Shown here piece by piece: positions 54,952 through 64,000 of a stretch of DNA of 64,000 nt. The position numbers were made by a program, and so were the translations under genes. Location of the stretch: assembly GCA_009869945.1 (NCBI GenBank), contig WIXG01000011.1, forward strand, positions 186,001 to 250,000. Reading direction: 5' to 3'. Every line of letters begins with the position of its first letter. Within the stretch, counting starts at the first letter, position 1. Origin of the DNA: Mesaphorura yosii. Its lineage: Eukaryota; Arthropoda; Collembola; Poduromorpha; Tullbergiidae. The notes under the pieces are model-generated. The model worked only from the letters and a program-made list of their open reading frames with translations. It was not told where the DNA came from and searched no databases.

Positions 54952-57727
54952 TTAAAGGAAACAGTACTGTCTGGAACTTAGACATTTTCTGGCCAAACCT
55001 TACTCAGCAGCAAGATCTCAAACACTGGCGAGGCGTAGCAAATTCCTTCAGAGAAACGACTGATTAGCACAGTTGACCAGTTCAGGACCTTCTCTGCAAC
55101 TTGTTTTCACAAACTTGCGTTTCATGAGTAACTTTAAATTGTGGCATTAGCATCAATATTTGTGTTTTATGTTCGCTTGATTTTGTTGCGAAGAAATTAG
55201 TCCCGCTTCGCAATGAAAGTTACCAATCCGAAGGGTACGTAATCCTAAGGTGACGTGGTTTGACGCGGTTCAGTTTTGACGCTATTTGGGAGACGCGCTT
55301 TTGGTGGCGCGGTTCCGTTTGTCGCGATAATGACCTGCAACGCTGCACTGCATTGGGCATTGGATAAGATCACTGAAGTTGAAATTCAAAAAATTAAACC
55401 TTTGCCTTGCTCATGAATCACTCACTCACTGTTCTGTTCTGTACGTGGTCGTGAAGGTGTGTTGCGTTATTCCGTAAACGAAACAACAATGAGATGAAAT
55501 GCAAGGAAGGCACTCAACGACTGCGGCTACGCTACATTTACATTTGCATATGCAACGCCAATGTGCACTGCACACAAATTTTGGCGTTTGGCCATTCACC
55601 AAAAGTATTCGAACCTCAAATTCAGATTCGTGGCGTATTTGGCGTTGGCCAGCAGGCAGGCCAGCGTTCACTGTATGAGTTTAAAATGTCCAAGAGCAAT
55701 AAGCAGCAAGTAGAAATAATTACCAGCAGCGATAGCGAAGCAACAGCAGTCAGACATTTCATTTCGTGCATAAGAAAGAGAAAGAAGGTTTGGTATTTAA
55801 AATAATGGTCATCATGTCCAAATTAGGAACGTCAAGTACACTACTACCACCGTACCATTCTGAGGTCGAATTTACATTTTTGCATTACACGCGAACGCGA
55901 TACGCGTACGTACATCAAAGTTGAATCTGCATCCACGTCTTTCAGAAACTTTTAATGCAGCTACAATGTTTTGGCGATGACGATGCATTCGGATCCGGTC
56001 TTCTGACCATAAAATTTCGTATTCCATTTCCACTGCGGTGCGATCAGTGCGGTGGTTGAAAGGGAAATAACCTTTCTATCGGTCTTGGCCCGGCCTTATC
56101 GTTCTTATTTATCGCCACTGACAATAACACTAAATTGTGGGCGCCGAATGAAGAACGTATGAATCATGTCTGTTATGCGTAATGGGCGATACGTCACGTA
56201 ATTGGCAACAAACACACTTTTCGACTCTTCTTTTTTGCAAATGCGTGCTTGCGTACGCTGGAGAGCTGAAATTAATCCTTATGGACGTGGAATTTAATCT
56301 GTTCTTGTGCAGGATGCCTTCTTGCAAGCCGCCAGCCATATTTCATGGTTCCAAATGGCAGTGTCGTGGCGTAGCTTGAGTTTCAGACATTCATACTTGC
56401 TTTGCATTTGCCAAATCAGACAGTTGATTAAAATCACGGATTAAGATTACGTATAATCGCAAGCGCAAAGAATATGCATAGACGGTTAAGCAACAGATTT
56501 CTTATTCCACGTACCATGGTTTCCGCTGCTTGCTCGAAATGATTGCTCAAGTCAAGTGTGAATGTGAAAAACCGGCAGACGGGAAATGTCTTTCTTTCTC
56601 GGTGCAGTTCGAGTGGGTCTCCCGCAACGCAATACGATTTATGCGTATTTCTTATTTATCTTTACAAGTAGAGAGCAAGTGTAAGTAAAAATATGACTTG
56701 ACTCTCACTCTTACATCTCATTGGAGTATTGGTTTGATGTTTTTCACTTTTTGCTTCACTTAATTTTATTTATTGAATGTTTTTGTTGTTCTTTGATTCC
56801 GAGCCGAGCCACCGTCTTACGTCGCATCGTATTGTATTGCGTGCCGGTGCTGATACGATAATGATGAAGATGAAGATGAGGTTGGTGGAAGTGAATGAAT
56901 GAGTTGCAAGTCTTCGTACTCGTTTTCTTATTTCATATTCGTACCACACTCCTTTCGAGAAAAGTTTGGGATGTAAATCGTAAAGTGCGTAAACGCAAAG
57001 TGAAGCGTACCGGAATGTTGACTTGTACTTCTGCTTGTACGAAAAGTACCACTACACTTATATGGACCGACATTAGACGTAGATGAATAAGTCAATAAAA
57101 CTTAAGGCAAGTGAATATTACGCAATGTCGCGTTCGAGTGCGAGTTCTATTTTAAAAGATGAAACAGCAAAAGTCATAAACATAAAAACGTGGCAGTGCC
57201 TTAAATAGAATTGGATTTAAGAGAAGACGTACGCGTACCTCCCGCACGCACCAGGCGTAAGAAAAACAGGCATTGAGACAGTTTCAAATGAATGATGATT
57301 GGAAAATATTATCTTGCACATCAAACACAAAATTATATCACACACTCACACACGCGAAGAACGAGCAGTCCGTTCTCAGACTCAGGCTCTCTCAGTGCTA
57401 AGAAGACGCTGCAAGCCTAGAATTCCAGCGCGCGTGAACGCGAACGCCGAGTTGGAGCCAGTAATGCCAAATTATGCACTGTTTATGTAAGCAAGAGCGC
57501 ATACGAATTTGTCTCTTTATTGCCTGACATCATCAACTCATTGATAACTATTTCCAGAGTCTCCGTGTAGATATGATTGATTCTCCGATCTTCGGTATTG
57601 GTCTTAATTAGATTACAATCACGCGTATCTCAAACCAGCAAAGCCAGTAAAGCAGTAAACCGTCCGTACCAAACCCGGTCAAGGCAGGGGTAGAGGGTAA
57701 CTGTTAATACAGACGAGTGGTCTGTGA

Positions 57728-57744
57728 TCACCGAAATTCGGTGA
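57728..57744. repeat. Perfect 17-bp palindrome
   Basis: Arms TCACCGAA and TTCGGTGA flank a single A. It is a perfect inverted repeat with no room for an RNA loop, so a protein-binding site is more likely than a hairpin; it could also be chance. Confidence 0.5.
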
Positions 57745-59781
57745 CACCGTGCAGTTGGTACATAAGTTGGTAATTAAAATTGTCTCACAGCTGAAGGAAC
57801 CAAAGTTGGCAGTGCCATCGGCGCACAGTTCCCCAAATTGAGCGTGAAACTATAGATAACTCAGCACCCAACTTAGTTCACTGGGCGTCGAGGCCTCTCC
57901 TCGGAATCTTTTGGTCCTCAATGCGAAAAAAGTTTAGTTTAAATTCCTTTGCACCGTATCTCACGAATTTAGAATTAGGGAGGCTACTTGACTAAATTGA
58001 TGAATCAAAGTTGGTTCATCAGCGAGCTGCACTCCACTGTGTTTTGAGCGAGTAAGATTTATGACTAATTGTCATCGACAACTTATCAAGGAAATAAATA
58101 AAAATGTTTGTATTCTGACAACCGACATGAGCGTCGAAAGCTAGATGGACTCCGTATCAAAACAAACATTGTTAGATGTCATGTACTGTCTGCGGGATAA
58201 TATTTATGTTATTAAATCCGTGTTTTACGCTGGCGTAACCTATTCGCACCTCCGACCGTACAATTACAGTTTAATGAATGAATGAATACGTCAGGCTAGG
58301 CCTGAAGGCCTTGGCACCTGGGCCATCGTATTAATAAGTGTGACTAAATCAAGAAAGCCGATTCATCTTGTTGAAATATTGAACTTAAGATAGATATTGA
58401 TCGGGTTCCGAATTCCAAATACGGCCCAGTCAATCCAATCTTCCAGTCACGAAAAAGTGAAGTGGTTATGAATATTCGACCGACCCTCATTTGCATTCTG
58501 CATGCTTCATAGAGGCTAGGCTCGACTTTAAATGATCTCACCCTCAAGAATAGAAATAAGAAATTGGCCTACACCTTGTTTCGTTATTAATTTTCGTCTC
58601 CCATTCCAATACCCTGCCATGCCATTCCTCTAAATCATTTTTCCATCACTACACTCGCATTTCGACTTCATCCAAGTGCTGCTCACACCCAAACTTTTTA
58701 CGTTTCCAAATTGCATTCAGCGTTCATCTTCTTCTCACTTCAAGTTGCGACTCTGGAGATAAATATTGTAAGGTATGGGCTAAGAATGGAAATGGAAATG
58801 AGAAGATTAATGAACAAAACATACATCAAAGAGGTGGGAATGTAAGAGCTGTACGAGTATTTGGTATCTTGAAGTGAGATAACAGAAAATAAACACACAA
58901 AACAACAAACATAAATATTATTAGTCTTGAAATCTTGAATTTCTTACTTTTGAATAATGAAATGCATTCATTCAGCTGTCACAATGAATTGCCGTTGGTT
59001 GACTGGTTGACTTAACTCACTTGCTGGCGGAGTGCACTTGAGTCAGTCATAAATCCGGCACCGGGAACATTTGAGGCCGTAATGATGGACATTAATCGTA
59101 ATATAAGGATTCAATTACCGCTACGCTTCTGCGAAGAAGGAATGTGATTAGAATACGGTTACGCGAATAATATCATGAATGAGAATTATGAGAAACTCAA
59201 TACAAGATTTTATTTGTTGGGTGCAACCGCAAAATGCAAAACAAAGCAAGATGAAATTCGTAGATCGAGATTCGAATGAATCGGCCGCAATCCCGCAATG
59301 AATGAACTGAACTGTACTCGAAACATTTCTCAAGAGGTCAATCAACAAATGACCCCAATATCGCGAAATTGTACTTGCGTGCGCTCAGTCAAGAGTAAAA
59401 GCTCGATGAATTGCAATTTCAGTGTACCGAATTTCTATTTTTGTTGCACTGATTGCCAATTATCAATGTGAACCAAGCATAAGTCACAAACAACAGTCAC
59501 GGCCCACTCCACCCAAGTAAACGTATTACTTAATTTCATGTGGCTGATTGTGAGATGAACTCGAGTTGTTAATTCTTCGATAAGCGAACTCCCATGATTT
59601 GTTATCGTCGCAGATAAACCCAATTTCCGACTTGAGTTTCAAAATGAATAATAAATTAATTCAAAATAATTCTTTTGTACAACTGTAACACGACTTCGTC
59701 TGATCAATGAAGTATCGCAACGTACTAAAGTAAGGAGTTTATAATTTTGTATTCGCAAAAGGTTACGTTTTAGTTACTTAA

Positions 59782-60372
59782 TTACAATTTTAGTTTGTAA
59801 TTTTGAGCATGAACAAGTAAAGCAATCAATAGGCATAGAAGGTCCGGCGACATTGTTTGAGCTGCAGAAGCGCCGTCAGGGTTGGTCTTATCTTCACTCT
59901 GCTCCGAGCCTTTACGCGTGGAGACCTGGGAACCATTTCCCCTCTCTGGATCGTTCCAGCCAATTGCAAGGGGCTCACAGGACAGGCCGTCTTCGTACTC
60001 GAAGTATCCATCCACGCATTTGCAACGTTTATCAACGCAGGTGGAATGCTTGGGGCAAATCACAGTTGCCGCTGCTGATTCGTTGTCAGCTGCAGCAGGG
60101 CCTTGACGTCCTTCTGTAGGCTCTCTGCATGGTGTATCAACTGGAATCACACATTCCTGCCCTTTTGCTGCGAATCGACTCCATACTTCATATGGATTTG
60201 GGCATTTCTTGCTGGCCAGAATAGGATTGCGCGAGTCTTCCATTCCCTCTTTGACAGCTCCGGCTAGACAAACGTTAACTGTGAGTAGGCGGAGCAATAC
60301 TAAAACTCGGACCCAATTCCAACGATGTCGACGTCTATTATTCCCACGCTCCGAGAAAATTAGCAGCTTCAT
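59782..60372 (-). CDS. Small secreted cysteine-rich protein (EB/EGF-like), single exon
   Basis: One uninterrupted frame of 196 residues from an ATG at 60372 to a stop at 59782. The N-terminus is basic and then hydrophobic (VRVLVLLRLLTVNVCLAGA, ~21-39), as in a signal peptide. The middle has nine cysteines in a pattern like an EB or EGF-like module, ending CVDKRCKCVDGYFEYEDG then LSC. A polar linker follows, then a C-terminal hydrophobic run (DLLCLLIALLVHA) close to the end, as in GPI-anchor signals. The expected location is extracellular or tethered at the cell surface; function and ligand are unknown. It starts 576 bases from the divergent calaxin gene. The absence of introns contrasts with its neighbours, so a retrocopy or simply a compact gene is possible. 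Confidence 0.7.
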   Translation of the reverse strand: MKLLIFSERGNNRRRHRWNWVRVLVLLRLLTVNVCLAGAVKEGMEDSRNPILASKKCPNPYEVWSRFAAKGQECVIPVDTPCREPTEGRQGPAAADNESAAATVICPKHSTCVDKRCKCVDGYFEYEDGLSCEPLAIGWNDPERGNGSQVSTRKGSEQSEDKTNPDGASAAQTMSPDLLCLLIALLVHAQNYKLKL

Positions 60373-60948
60373 TTTCTAGTCGATTCGGTCAAGAAGTTAA
60401 CAGGACTCAATGATGAGAGCAGATCGTTCAGCCTGCGGTATTGTTGTTAGCCCAGGCGCAGGTCAGCCTTGATTCTTGATGGCTGGTCACGGCGTCACGG
60501 GTATTAAAATTTAATGGCAGGCACTCTTTTCGGCTGGGCTCTTAGTGGATAGTCGAGTGATCGTTGCTCCCAAAGTTTTTCGACGAAATTGTAATACAAT
60601 TTACTAGCGTCCATTAACTTTGGTTGCTGCATTCCACCGATTCCGCCATATTGACGTTAACTGCCTGAATTCTGCGACTGCGATTGAAATCACCATGGTT
60701 CATGACTGTTTTTTCAATAAATTAACATGGCTACTGGACAAACGCCAGATGGAACTAGAATTTCATTTTCATTTAATGTTTCATAGCCTTCAAATTCGTA
60801 CTCGAACTCAGATTTTGACGAAGAGGTACTGTTATTAGTTCACGAATGATTTCCGAATTTGTGTAATTGATTTTTGTAATTCAAAATTAGATTTGCTTGA
60901 AATTTCAAAGTTCCTTGGTCTCTCATCATTTTCCGTCACTTCAACAAA
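60373..60948. promoter_or_regulatory. Divergent intergenic region between the cysteine-rich gene and calaxin
   Basis: The two start codons face away from each other across 576 bp, so both promoters must lie here or in upstream non-coding exons. No TATA box or named site stands out. The positional evidence is clear; shared regulation is inference. Confidence 0.4.
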
Positions 60949-62082
60949 ATGCTTACACGTGGTCAACGACGGCTCGCAAAAACTCAAAAGATCAACACTT
61001 TAGCCAGCGAGATATCAACGAGGACTCATTTTACGACTGACGACGTAAGTCCGTGGCTTTATTTTGCCGTGCGATCCATGGCCCACGACACCAGAGGAGT
61101 TCGCCTTGTTGTTTACTAAACGCAGTGCAAGGCCCTATTATCAATGCATGAACGAATGACCACCCTGGGAAAAGTTGACCGTCTTCGATTTCGGGAGCTG
61201 CTGCACTGCTGCTTTGGAATCACCGATGATATTATGCTTGATTTGACGTTTCGGGCATTCGACAGGAATAGCGACGGAGTTGTATATTCACTTAAAATAA
61301 TTTGCATACGCTTGAAAATAGAAATGAACGATCGAACAATCCACTATTGAACGTTTTAACGTTGCAGGTGGACGAAAATGAGTTCATCGTCGGACTCTCG
61401 TCAATGCTTCGAGGTGACCTAAACGAATTAATTGACTTTTGCTACTTTGTGTACGACATCAACGGAGACAAGTCGCTGGCCCGAGAAGAACTGTTTCAGT
61501 GCCTGAAGGGCTGCATTGTTTCTGGTTTCGGTGTGGATGCAGACGACGTGGATGATGCTGAGAAAGAGTGAGTTCCTATTCCATTAAAATGCATGGCTCA
61601 ATTCTATCAATTGTAACCTCTTTAATCTCTACAGCGTTGTCGAAATTGTAATGAGAAAACTGGACGTTAACAAGGACGGACAAATCACGTTCGACGACTT
61701 CCAGAACGCTGTCCATGCCGATCCACTCCTCGTGCAGTCCATTGGTCCGTGTCTCCCGACTCCTGAGAATACTGCCACTTTCCAGAGCACAATCACAGAG
61801 CACTACCGTGCGTACGCTGGTTGCTGGACGGACACCGTGGAGAAAGAAAAGGAGAAGGAGAGGGCGAGGAGCAAACGTCGTCAGTCGAGAGGCGAATTCC
61901 TCGGCGGCGGACAGAACAGGGAAAACAGATTCACGACAGCTGCGAGGGCCACTCATGCTCCGGTAGGCAGAGCCACTCATGTTCCGCCAGGCCGTGCCAC
62001 AGTGAAGTCAAGAACAACTCAAAAGGAGACGCTGCAACCAGCGAGTGTCAGCGCCAAGGCGAGTAGTGTCAAGAAAGCTTGA
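60949..62082 (+). CDS. Calaxin (EFCAB1-like) EF-hand protein of outer dynein arms
   Basis: Four coding exons: 60949-61044, 61126-61281, 61368-61567, 61635-62082; GT-AG, in frame, 299 residues. Three EF-hand loops are visible: DRNSDGVVDENE (78-89, split by intron 2), DINGDKSLAREE (114-125) and DVNKDGQITFDD (161-172, Asp at position 12). The surrounding sequence (LHCCFGITDDIM, SMLRGDLNELIDFCY, and GPCLP at 188-192) matches calaxin/EFCAB1, a calcium sensor on outer dynein arms that controls flagellar waveform. In an arthropod, motile axonemes are mostly in sperm, so a testis role is likely (inference). The C-terminus after ~residue 205 is an added basic, low-complexity tail with KEKEKERARSKRR and three RAT repeats. 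Vertebrate calaxin lacks such a tail and is about 210 residues. Confidence 0.9.
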
Positions 62083-62524
62083 AGAGTCGTCGGAATTTGG
62101 CCAAGACAAGGGGCTATCAAAATTGATTCTTTTGTGTATAATATGATATCTAAATTTTGTTACAAAATTTGTCGTAAATACATGTACGTCAAATTTATTT
62201 CATAAGGCCATCCACGTATCATTACATTGATTTCATCGTTAAACTTCAAAGTTCACTCGAATGTAAAGATAATCTTCCTGACACAAGCTTAAGCTTTAAT
62301 TTCCTGATTGATTTTAGGGTAAACAACTTGTTCAAGTCTTTGTTTTCACCGACGTTTGAAGGAGAAAAGAGATTTAGAACAGGAAATTAGCACAAACTTC
62401 CGCGGAACTTGTCATACTATCAAATGACGCACGTAAACCAGCCAGCAGTTTGGCAAAGTTTTTCAACTTGCGAAATTAGGTAAGTCAATCATCATCACTT
62501 TGCTCAGCTCAGCTCGAAGATTGA
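62083..62524. other. Calaxin 3' flank
   Basis: AT-rich sequence without coding features. No canonical plus-strand AATAAA is obvious near the calaxin stop; a variant signal may be used. Confidence 0.4.
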
Positions 62525-63130
62525 ATTTTATTCAAGGGATGTTTGCGAAGGAATAACAACAGGTACACGACAACATTTAGGTCCAAATAACCATCGTACC
62601 GAATCCGTAGTTCATATTAAAATACATTACACGTGTACAATTCTCGGTACAACAAATACAAATTGGCACAACAGTACTTAATCCTAATCCTAACTTTACA
62701 TCCAGTAAGTGTCAAGTCAATCCAAATATTGTGTATGTCTTTTACGAGTACGATTAACGCGTGCTGGATTGACAATTCGCTATCCAATGCTTGCTTCGCT
62801 TAATCTATGTACAATAATTTCTACTATGCTAAACTTCTGTTTCTGCTTTTGCGAAGCGTCAGCACCAGAATTAATTTTGCTGTGATGGGAGATACAAATC
62901 TCCAGTTTATGATATAATAGTTAACAATATCGTTATTGTACTTCACAATTCACATTCCTCGCTCTCACTAATTTCGAGATTCTTGAGACTTCTGCCGTCG
63001 TTATCGAACTCGGCCCGATGGCGATCTTAAATGAGACCGGATGTGGCCTGTCCTCGTGTCAATCGGTTCCTGTGACGAACTGGCCCGACGACGTCCCCAT
63101 CGGGAGTGATGTTTAAGTTGAGCCACATAT
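62525..63130 (-). CDS. Candidate 3'-terminal exon of an unidentified minus-strand gene
   Basis: A strong minus-strand acceptor (GGTTCTGTTTTAG) sits at 63131 and up. The next ~130 bases are GC-richer than their surroundings and open in two frames. One frame, entered with one leftover base, runs 43 codons to a TAA at 63001-63003 and is Arg/Ser-rich. The other, entered with two, starts MWLNLNITPDGDVVG and stops at 63027-63029. A minus-strand AATAAA lies at 62527-62534, which would give a ~470-nt 3'UTR. If real, the rest of the gene lies beyond the right edge. I do not recognise the family and cannot choose the frame, so this is tentative. Confidence 0.3.
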
Positions 63131-64000
63131 CTAAAACAGAACCTTAATGTAATAAGGTACGGGACACAACACACAAGAAAATCAAAATTAATTAGGATTC
63201 CAAATTTTAGGGTGTACTAGATTAAAATAACTACGTGAATTGTGCACAGGGTGGGTACGGCTGAAGGAGAAGGAGTTCAACCAAGTTCACAAGCACAGCA
63301 ATACCGAATTACTGTTACAAAAATACTCAAGAAGTCAAGACAAAAATTCGGATCCACAATCTAAAAGTAAGCCAGGCTCCTTTCCAAGATCCCTCGCAAA
63401 CTTCGAAATGCATTCCATTTGACTCATCGCGAGGGGTTTTCTGTAGTGATAACGAAAAGGCATGCTCCATGCTCCATGCAAAAAGGTCAAGTTTGCGCCT
63501 CAAGCTTCACGTTTTGTGTTCCCGTCATCTCAAGCGAGTGTCAGATGCTGATGGCCAATTTAAGCCTCATTTCATCGAATAAATCCCTTTTATCCCTGCA
63601 ACTGTCAAGTCAAGCTAAATTGTGCCAGCAGTCGTGTGTGTCAGTCGTCAGTGCGGAAAAGATTAATTAGCAGTGCTTATTGCGAATCAACTTTGATAAC
63701 TAACATCAACTTGTCAACGTCAACGGCTCTCTGCAGAGAACAGCAAATTGCAAACAGTGGTAGAATTTGTGCTTGAACCAAAATCATATATCAAAGGTGC
63801 GTTACTCGTTAATTCGGATCAAACAGAAGTGTGCCTCTTAAACACTAAATGAATGACATTGTGTTTAGTTCAGAAACCTAGTGCGATCCCAAAATAGGCT
63901 TGAGCCTCAAAATCCTGTCACTGCCACATCGAATCTGTGTTGTGGTTGCGTGGTGAGTTGACCTTTCAGGGTTTTCGTCAAACTGTTCTCTTCCTTGTTT
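63131..64000. other. Right-edge sequence without a supportable gene
   Basis: About 870 bases with only short, motif-free open frames on both strands. If the exon to the left is real, this would be part of its upstream intron. Confidence 0.4.

Larger units (their letters stand above)
46094..59781. other. 13.7-kb region without a supportable gene
   Basis: I find no conserved protein motif or consistent exon chain on either strand. The longest open frame (54105-54572, minus) starts at GTG, has no ATG and matches no family I know. Part of this DNA is probably the 5' intron and promoter of the ZC2HC1 gene. It shares the repeat texture of the IRS introns: TTGCGAAT-like words (e.g. 49231-49247, 52541-52556), GCACT x3 (54753-54767), CCTAA x3 (54937-54951), and a 17-bp palindrome at 57728-57744. 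From about 57.5 kb rightwards the TTGCGAAT words become scarce by eye. Confidence 0.5.

Noticed and set aside
63027..63130. MWLNLNITPDGDVVG recalling the start of an FGF-type beta-trefoil
   Set aside because: The frame stops after 34 codons and lacks the rest of the fold; the alternative frame is at least as open.

Overview
The window is eukaryotic nuclear DNA, very probably from an arthropod. Genes are split by GT-AG introns, poly(A) signals follow the stop codons, and the proteins are animal families (Caf1-55/RBBP4, mitochondrial SDHA, insulin receptor substrate, ZC2HC1, calaxin). Secreted CRAL-TRIO proteins, compact introns beside one very large intron, and a short interstitial CCTAA array fit a hexapod or crustacean. 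A springtail is my best guess, with low confidence. I see no operon, CRISPR array, intact transposon or clear RNA gene.

Layout. 1-2.6 kb (+): two tandem CRAL-TRIO lipid-binding proteins. The first is cut by the window edge; the second is complete except for a one-base frame conflict at one exon junction. 4.06-5.95 kb (+): RBBP4/Caf1-55, 8 coding exons, 433 aa. 6.37-9.10 kb (-): SDHA, 11 coding exons, 651 aa, tail-to-tail with RBBP4. 12.3-39.5 kb (+): insulin receptor substrate (chico/IRS), 6 coding exons, 1210 aa, with a 16.1-kb intron inside the PH-domain coding region and a 7.1-kb intron after the PTB domain. 42.2-45.9 kb (-): a 990-aa ZC2HC1-type zinc-finger protein, tail-to-tail with IRS. 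46.1-59.8 kb: no protein gene that I can support; part may be 5' intron of the ZC2HC1 gene. 59.8-60.4 kb (-): a small secreted cysteine-rich single-exon protein. 60.9-62.1 kb (+): calaxin/EFCAB1 (outer-dynein-arm EF-hand protein), divergent from it. 62.5-63.1 kb (-): a possible last exon of a gene extending beyond the window.

The genes look like neighbours rather than a pathway: chromatin (RBBP4), respiration (SDHA), insulin/PI3K signalling (IRS), cilia or sperm (calaxin) and extracellular lipid binding (CRAL-TRIO). Expanded non-coding DNA is concentrated in the IRS introns and the 46-59 kb region. It is rich in dispersed TTGCGAAT-like words and 5-bp repeats present in about three copies. I found no convincing undescribed system. 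The points most worth checking are the surface-anchored, His-rich CRAL-TRIO pair, the IRS phosphotyrosine layout, the calaxin tail repeat and the candidate exon at the right edge. Coordinates were derived by reading splice signals and frames by hand; no alignment or expression data were available.
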